Shown here: in pieces, positions 8,985 to 29,208 of the stretch
Numbering within the stretch: position 1 is the first letter of the stretch
How the letters are laid out: every line of letters starts with the position of its first letter
Assembly (NCBI GenBank): GCA_000226015.1
Contig: JH154188.1
Location: 66,362-95,569 of the forward strand
From: Mnemiopsis leidyi
Taxonomy: Eukaryota > Ctenophora > Tentaculata > Lobata > Bolinopsidae
Reading direction: 5' to 3'
Length of the DNA: 29,208 bases
Position numbers and translations under genes: made by a program
Notes under the pieces: generated by a model
Told to the model about the DNA's origin: nothing
The model's database searches: none
The model's input: the letters and a program-made list of their open reading frames with translations, nothing else

Positions 8985-9442
8985 TTATTGATGATACAGC
9001 TGACTATTCTTGCTGAGAGGCGTTCGAGAGGTGATCTCATTGAAGTTTGGAAAGGAAGCCAAGGTTCATCCCAGTTAGCTGGAGTTTTAAATTTTAGTAG
9101 ATCAGGAGTAAATTTGATATGTAAGCCTGGAAAGAGTAAAAGTTCCAAGATAAATCGTATTAAAAGGAATTTTATAAATATGAGGGTAATGTTGTTTTGG
9201 AACAAACTACCAATTGAGGCGAAGAATGCTCCGAATTTGAATTCTTTTAAAGCTAATTAGGAGAGGTTTGAGAGTAAAACTAAAGCATTTGCCAATATAT
9301 GGCAGTGGAAACTTTTGGGAACTTTCTGATGAAGTTTTAAATCGAATTGAAAGTGGAAATTATATTGAGAACAAGTTAAGACACAACAGCTTTCTTCAAG
9401 ATAACCCATTTGTGGTTAAGAAGAAATTCATTAATATTTATT
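8985..9442 (+). pseudogene. Decayed 3' end of a non-LTR retrotransposon (LINE) ORF
   Basis: The frame reads LAERRSRGDLIEVWKG, then FSRSGVNLICKPG, then RVMLFWNKLPIEAKNAPN and LNSFKAN, followed by a stop near 9258. RGDLIE.(W/Y)K and WN.LP......L..FK are the conserved tail of LINE reverse-transcriptase ORFs. A second frame carries on with FWELSDEVLNRIESGNYI, then ENKLRHNSF and FVVKKKFINIY to a stop at about 9442, so there is at least one premature stop and one frameshift. The catalytic reverse-transcriptase core is missing. It looks like a typical 5'-truncated dead copy. Confidence 0.68.
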
Positions 9443-9825
9443 AGTTTTTAATGCTTTTTATTAAATTTGTTAATTAATTTTACATTTTTTTCAAATTTTT
9501 AGGAGATTATGTGTGATGATGCTGGCATCATTATTTATTATTTATTAATATTTCATAAGTAAAATTTTGTTTTATTTGTAAATTTTGTTATAATCGATTG
9601 GTAGTGCCTAATGTTAAATTGTTCATTGTCACTGATTATGAACTTAATCTTTTGCTCCTTTTATTTTGAATGTTTTTCTGCACACAATGATATACTCGTT
9701 TAAACGTTTCAAATACTATCATTTTAATTTGAGTAACTAACTCCGGCTGCAGCTTACTCGAAGGATCACTTGAATGAATGCTTGTGTTGTCTGAATTCAA
9801 GTATACTAATTTCCCTTAATTATTG
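9443..9825. other. AT-rich spacer
   Basis: Very AT-rich, with TTATTTATTATTTATTA runs just after the LINE tail that may be its 3' UTR. No gene is seen. Confidence 0.45.
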
Positions 9826-9890
9826 GTTGGTGTTGTAATGATAAGGCTCTTGCTCCATGTGCAAGGGGTCCAGGGCTGCAACTCCATATA
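9826..9890 (+). mobile_element. tRNA-like head of a SINE
   Basis: CTTGC/GCAAG (9849-9853 with 9861-9865) closes a 7-base loop, TCCATGT, as in an anticodon arm with CAT. Upstream TGGTGTTGTAATGATAAGG resembles a D arm and A box. Downstream GGGCTGCAACTCC resembles the B box and T arm, with about three mismatches to GGGTTCGAACTCC. Position 33 of the loop is C, not U, and the T stem keeps only about three pairs, so it is not a working tRNA. The following 100 or so bases could be the SINE body, but no second copy lies in the window. Confidence 0.45.
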
Positions 9891-10478
9891 TATCAATCTA
9901 TGCAACCCCTTGTCAAATTGTGGCAACCGACAAAGGCTAGTTACTGCGATGAATGCCAAATGCATAGAATTACATATCAACCTACTTATTCTCATCTGTG
10001 TGGGTCTGTAGATTCATAAATTTAGAGTATAACAGCAGGTTTTGTAACAAATTTTTTCTCTCAAAAGCATTTATGTTATTACTAGGTCCCTTTGGTATCA
10101 TCTTATTATTTGTATATTGTATAACTAAATGAGATTTTTGATTAAGATGAATGCACTCATAGATATAATAGGTAGAATAGTCACATTGTGGTATAAAATA
10201 TCAACATGTTTTACTTAGGATGTCATATCATTTATTTATTCAGTCAGGCAAAGATACATCCTTGATAAAAGTGTTCACCATCATTTTTTAATTGTGTTAT
10301 TTTTTTCATGGTTTTGCAACTGAAACACCAAGATTTTTATGACCATATGATCATGGTAATTGTGAAATTTTCACCATGGTCACTATTGATATTTTTTTAT
10401 TCCATATATTTGATAGAGATTTATTTCATGTCAGCCCCTATTTTGCTGGTTATTCGTTTATTGATCATTTTTTTTCAG
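9891..10478. other. AT-rich sequence upstream of the semaphorin first coding exon
   Basis: No gene is recognised. The first coding exon begins at a TTTTTTTTCAG acceptor, so at least one 5' UTR exon should lie upstream, here or further left. I cannot locate it or a promoter. Confidence 0.4.
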
Positions 10479-26445
<15,967 letters not shown>

Positions 26446-26996
26446 GTAAGTTTCACTTTCTCTCTGAATTTCACTCCCAATAATAAATACTAGATGTGAG
26501 TGTTTCTCTTTCTTGTGATTCTGTTTATTTCTACTTCTGATTATTTCTACACACAAAATAACACGATAGCCCCCACAATACACTCAGCACCAAACACACC
26601 AGACCACGTTCCACACACGCCACCGTGGTCAGATCTCTCTCTGCTAATCCTCACGATGTCCTCCGCAAACCAACCTTGAGTCTGGTCCACCTTTTATCGT
26701 GGTCTTGTTAAGTCTCCTCTTTCGAGTGTTTCTCCTCTGAAACTTCTAGAAGGTTGCGTTGTCGCTCAAAGAATTTTCTGTCTCGATATAGCTCGCGATT
26801 TACCTCAGAATGAGTCTGCACTGTTACATCTGAACTGAAATCACTAAATATAGCAGTGGAATAGGTGTAAAAGTTTAACTTTACCTAATAGCTATTCTCT
26901 TTAAACTCTGGAAATTTCCCCCAAAACTGAGATAGTTACAAGGTTTCCCAGTGCAGGCAGGTACATTGCGACCCGGGCAGCTCGTGTCTGGGCCGC

Positions 26997-27027
26997 TTTG
27001 TGACGTCATAACTGTTTTGTGACGTCA
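26997..27027 (+). promoter_or_regulatory. Second doubled CRE palindrome
   Basis: TTTGTGACGTCA... the 12-base word occurs twice with a period of 19 (TGACGTCA at 27001-27008 and 27020-27027). Confidence 0.5.
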
Positions 27028-27374
27028 GTTCGTGGAAGTACTCTGGAACTTGAGCCCTTTTGTCCCTTGTCTTTTCATAAGGCACTTCCGCTTATCGACT
27101 ATATCGGCTCATTGGAAAGCAACACCTGCATACTTTCCACATTGTTCAAATATTCCCAGTGTTACCAAGCTCCAGAGCATGGTCCAGTGGAAGGGGTTAG
27201 AGCTGTGAAACAATAAAAGTTACAGAGTAAGACTGTGCTCTAAACTGTGTGAAAAAAGTGGGATTAAGTCATGTATTTTGTAAAGCATGTTAAATACGCA
27301 GTTCTATTTTAGCAGCTAAATCACAGGGGTTGAAGACTGGAAACTTGAGTGGAGATCAGAGGTCATTTCTTTAA

Positions 27375-27785
27375 CTAGTGGGTAGTCAGACTTAAAATTT
27401 GATCTTTTGTAGAGTTTCGGACCTCTCTAAAATTTGATCTAGCAAGCTGATAACTCCAAATTTGTTCGAATCCCGGTCTAGAATTCAGTAGTGCTATGTA
27501 GTGAAATAGGGTGTTGAAACTCGACTGTAGTGACTTTTTTTGGATCAAATTATCTCCAAGAGAAAGTGAAATATGTTTAAGTGTATCACTGCTTGTAACT
27601 ATCGTTTTAAACACTGTGTTTAAATAACCAAGTTTTTGGTTGTTTTTGCAACGTTGTAACAGAATTTTGACCAAGTTTTGCCACCAACATACTTCACTAT
27701 TGGGAGCTAATGAGCATTGTTCACACATGTTGCTAAGCAACAAGTTTCTACTCGCACTCTGCCCGACAAATAGCAAATTCTCCAC
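27375..27785 (-). other. Open frame of 136 codons, unrecognised
   Basis: A minus-strand frame contains VCWWQNLVKILLQRCKNN and SLGDNLIQKKSLQSSFNT. There are no recognisable domains, and it lies inside the presumed semaphorin intron. A neighbouring minus frame (27748-27948) overlaps its 5' end. It could be a degraded repeat ORF or chance. Confidence 0.15.
27729..27741. promoter_or_regulatory. X-box-like inverted repeat
   Basis: GTTGCT-A-AGCAAC is a perfect inverted repeat close to the RFX X-box (GTNRCC-N0-3-RGYAAC). Confidence 0.35.
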
Positions 27786-27950
27786 CGTCTGATCTAATTA
27801 GCGCCGCCAAACTTTGAAGCAGATTTTGACATGTCCTGTCATTCATTAATTGTAATGCAGACGCCGAGTAACGGAATTTGTTAAAACTATCGCTGAAGTC
27901 TCCTTGTTCAGACTTCGTGTGTTGGCTCTGGTGGACAAACGGAGTCATCC

Positions 27951-27980
27951 GGAGTTTTCTGGAGTTTTCCAGAGTTTTAC
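27951..27980 (+). repeat. 10-bp tandem repeat, three copies
   Basis: GGAGTTTTCT, GGAGTTTTCC and AGAGTTTTAC lie in a row. Confidence 0.8.
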
Positions 27981-28240
27981 CGGATTATTCAAAACCAAAA
28001 TATTCGGAACTTAAATTGAACTCCATATCTCTAGTAATCAGTAGAATAGAGTTGTTAACAGGAGGGGGTTGTTGAAATGCAACATGTTCCGTGCAATTAG
28101 CAGCTGAGAAACTTACAAACAAACTCACGTAACCACGAACAACACTTTTATTGAGTATAACTTGGTGATATATCAGTCAAGTAACTTGTTTTGACATGTC
28201 TCCATGTCACTCTGCCTGATACTACTCAGTATCTAGCCTC

Positions 28241-28292
28241 TAGTAGAAACTATATAGATTGTACGGTAGTAGAAACTATATAGATTGTACTG
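28241..28292 (+). repeat. 26-bp tandem duplication
   Basis: Two units begin TAGTAGAAACTATATAG at 28241 and 28267, with one mismatch near the end. Confidence 0.92.
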
Positions 28293-29040
28293 TAATACCT
28301 ATTGCCATGGAAGGAGACAGGAAGTAATAAACCAAGTTGCATTTGTCTCTGTCATTTCACAGGTGCATGCTAAGTAAAGATTTGAGAGGTTCTCTTGAAA
28401 TCGAGCTAAATGTATCAATAAATCTCTTCCTCAATAATCAGCTGCATTGCTGAAATGTTATTGACATGAGTAGACTGATTTGAACGCCTTTCAAGAAGAC
28501 TCGACACTTGTTCCACTAAAATTCGGCGAAATCCCTACAAATTGTGTCGGCGGGGCCACCGTTTTGGTGCAGAAGATTTAGGTGTTCTCTTTCAATCGTA
28601 CAAAAACACGCCAAATATCCCCGAATCATAGAAGTGAGAAAGTGCCATGCTGTCCTGCACCTGTGCCCTCGAGGGCGTGGCTATGTTTAGATATTCTGAT
28701 TGTTAAAATTCAAAGTATTGTACATTTGCCAAATATTCTATTCTGCAACAAAAATTCTCCAACCTTTAAAAGTGTCCCGCATCAAATTCCGTGCCTTGTC
28801 TTGACTCTTGTACTAAGTTATGCGACTAAAACCTGCCTCCTGGTGTCAAATTGAATCAGAGAGAATTTATATCGCGTCTGGTTGAAATAATGTGACACTT
28901 GCCAGGAAATGTCAGTTAAGTGCCACTATTTCTACCAGGGCCACATTTCTTACATACCACAGATTTTCACCTCTGCCGCCCCTGGCCCAGATGGCACCAC
29001 CAGTTCAACCGTACTTCCTATGTGCGAACCAATCTCACCT

Positions 29041-29208
<168 letters not shown>

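Noticed and set aside
9826..9890. A functional tRNA-Met gene
   Set aside because: U33 is lost, the T stem is broken and the B box has mismatches; a SINE head fits better.
10308..10478. Extension of the semaphorin N-terminus upstream in the same open frame
   Set aside because: It is AT-rich intronic or UTR sequence ahead of a strong TTTTTTTTCAG acceptor, and the natural signal peptide starts at 10482.
28582..28854. Possible next semaphorin exon (VPCCPAPVP)
   Set aside because: It does not match the expected G.CP.DP block and lacks a fitting acceptor and phase.
28963..29040. Possible exon after TACCACAG reading IFTSAAPGPDG
   Set aside because: There is no Sema similarity, and the frame runs into the microsatellite.

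Overview
This is a window of animal (metazoan) nuclear DNA, probably from an aquatic invertebrate. It has spliceosomal introns with GT/AG borders, a semaphorin, a Golgi-type alpha-mannosidase, a decayed LINE, a tRNA-derived SINE-like unit, and very long CA microsatellites, one interrupted by an assembly gap. There are no bacterial-style operons. I cannot name the species or phylum from the sequence.

Layout. (1) About 1.3-5.2 kb, minus strand: the first eight coding exons of a glycoside hydrolase family 38 alpha-mannosidase II-like gene. They start with a type II signal-anchor exon and run through the zinc site and the catalytic-nucleophile motif; the gene leaves the window on the left. All exon phases join, giving about 236 codons. 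(2) About 5.2-10.5 kb: AT-rich intergenic DNA with two diverged copies of a dispersed repeat (one copy lies in mannosidase intron 2), a C-tract/hairpin cluster, a GC-rich patch with a 26-bp perfect palindrome, a broken LINE reverse-transcriptase tail and a tRNA-like SINE head. (3) About 10.5-26.4 kb, plus strand: the first five coding exons of a semaphorin (signal peptide, then the start of the Sema domain with the CQNY and LFICGT..F motifs), separated by introns of 4.9, 1.7, 7.9 and 1.1 kb. Phases join to give 130 codons, and the gene continues past the right edge. (4) 26.4-29.2 kb: presumed next semaphorin intron, ending in a CA microsatellite that reaches the window edge.

The two genes are divergent (head to head, about 5.3 kb between start codons). 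One product would process N-glycans in the Golgi. The other would be a secreted or membrane guidance ligand that itself passes through the Golgi. No functional link is implied.

The most unusual signal is non-coding. The palindrome TCACGTGA and the box CCAATCAG are both far more common than base composition predicts, mostly in the semaphorin introns. In four places they form one module with near-fixed spacing: CCAAT, then 22-23 bp to a TCACGTGA-like box, then 18-19 bp to a second CCAAT. Three copies are on the plus strand and one is inverted. Partial copies and two CCAAT arrays with an exact 30-bp period also occur. The module could be a composite regulatory element (NF-Y plus a bHLH-zipper factor) or the core of a short dispersed repeat. 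Many short, near-perfect two- or three-copy duplications (10-36 bp units) are scattered through the same introns.
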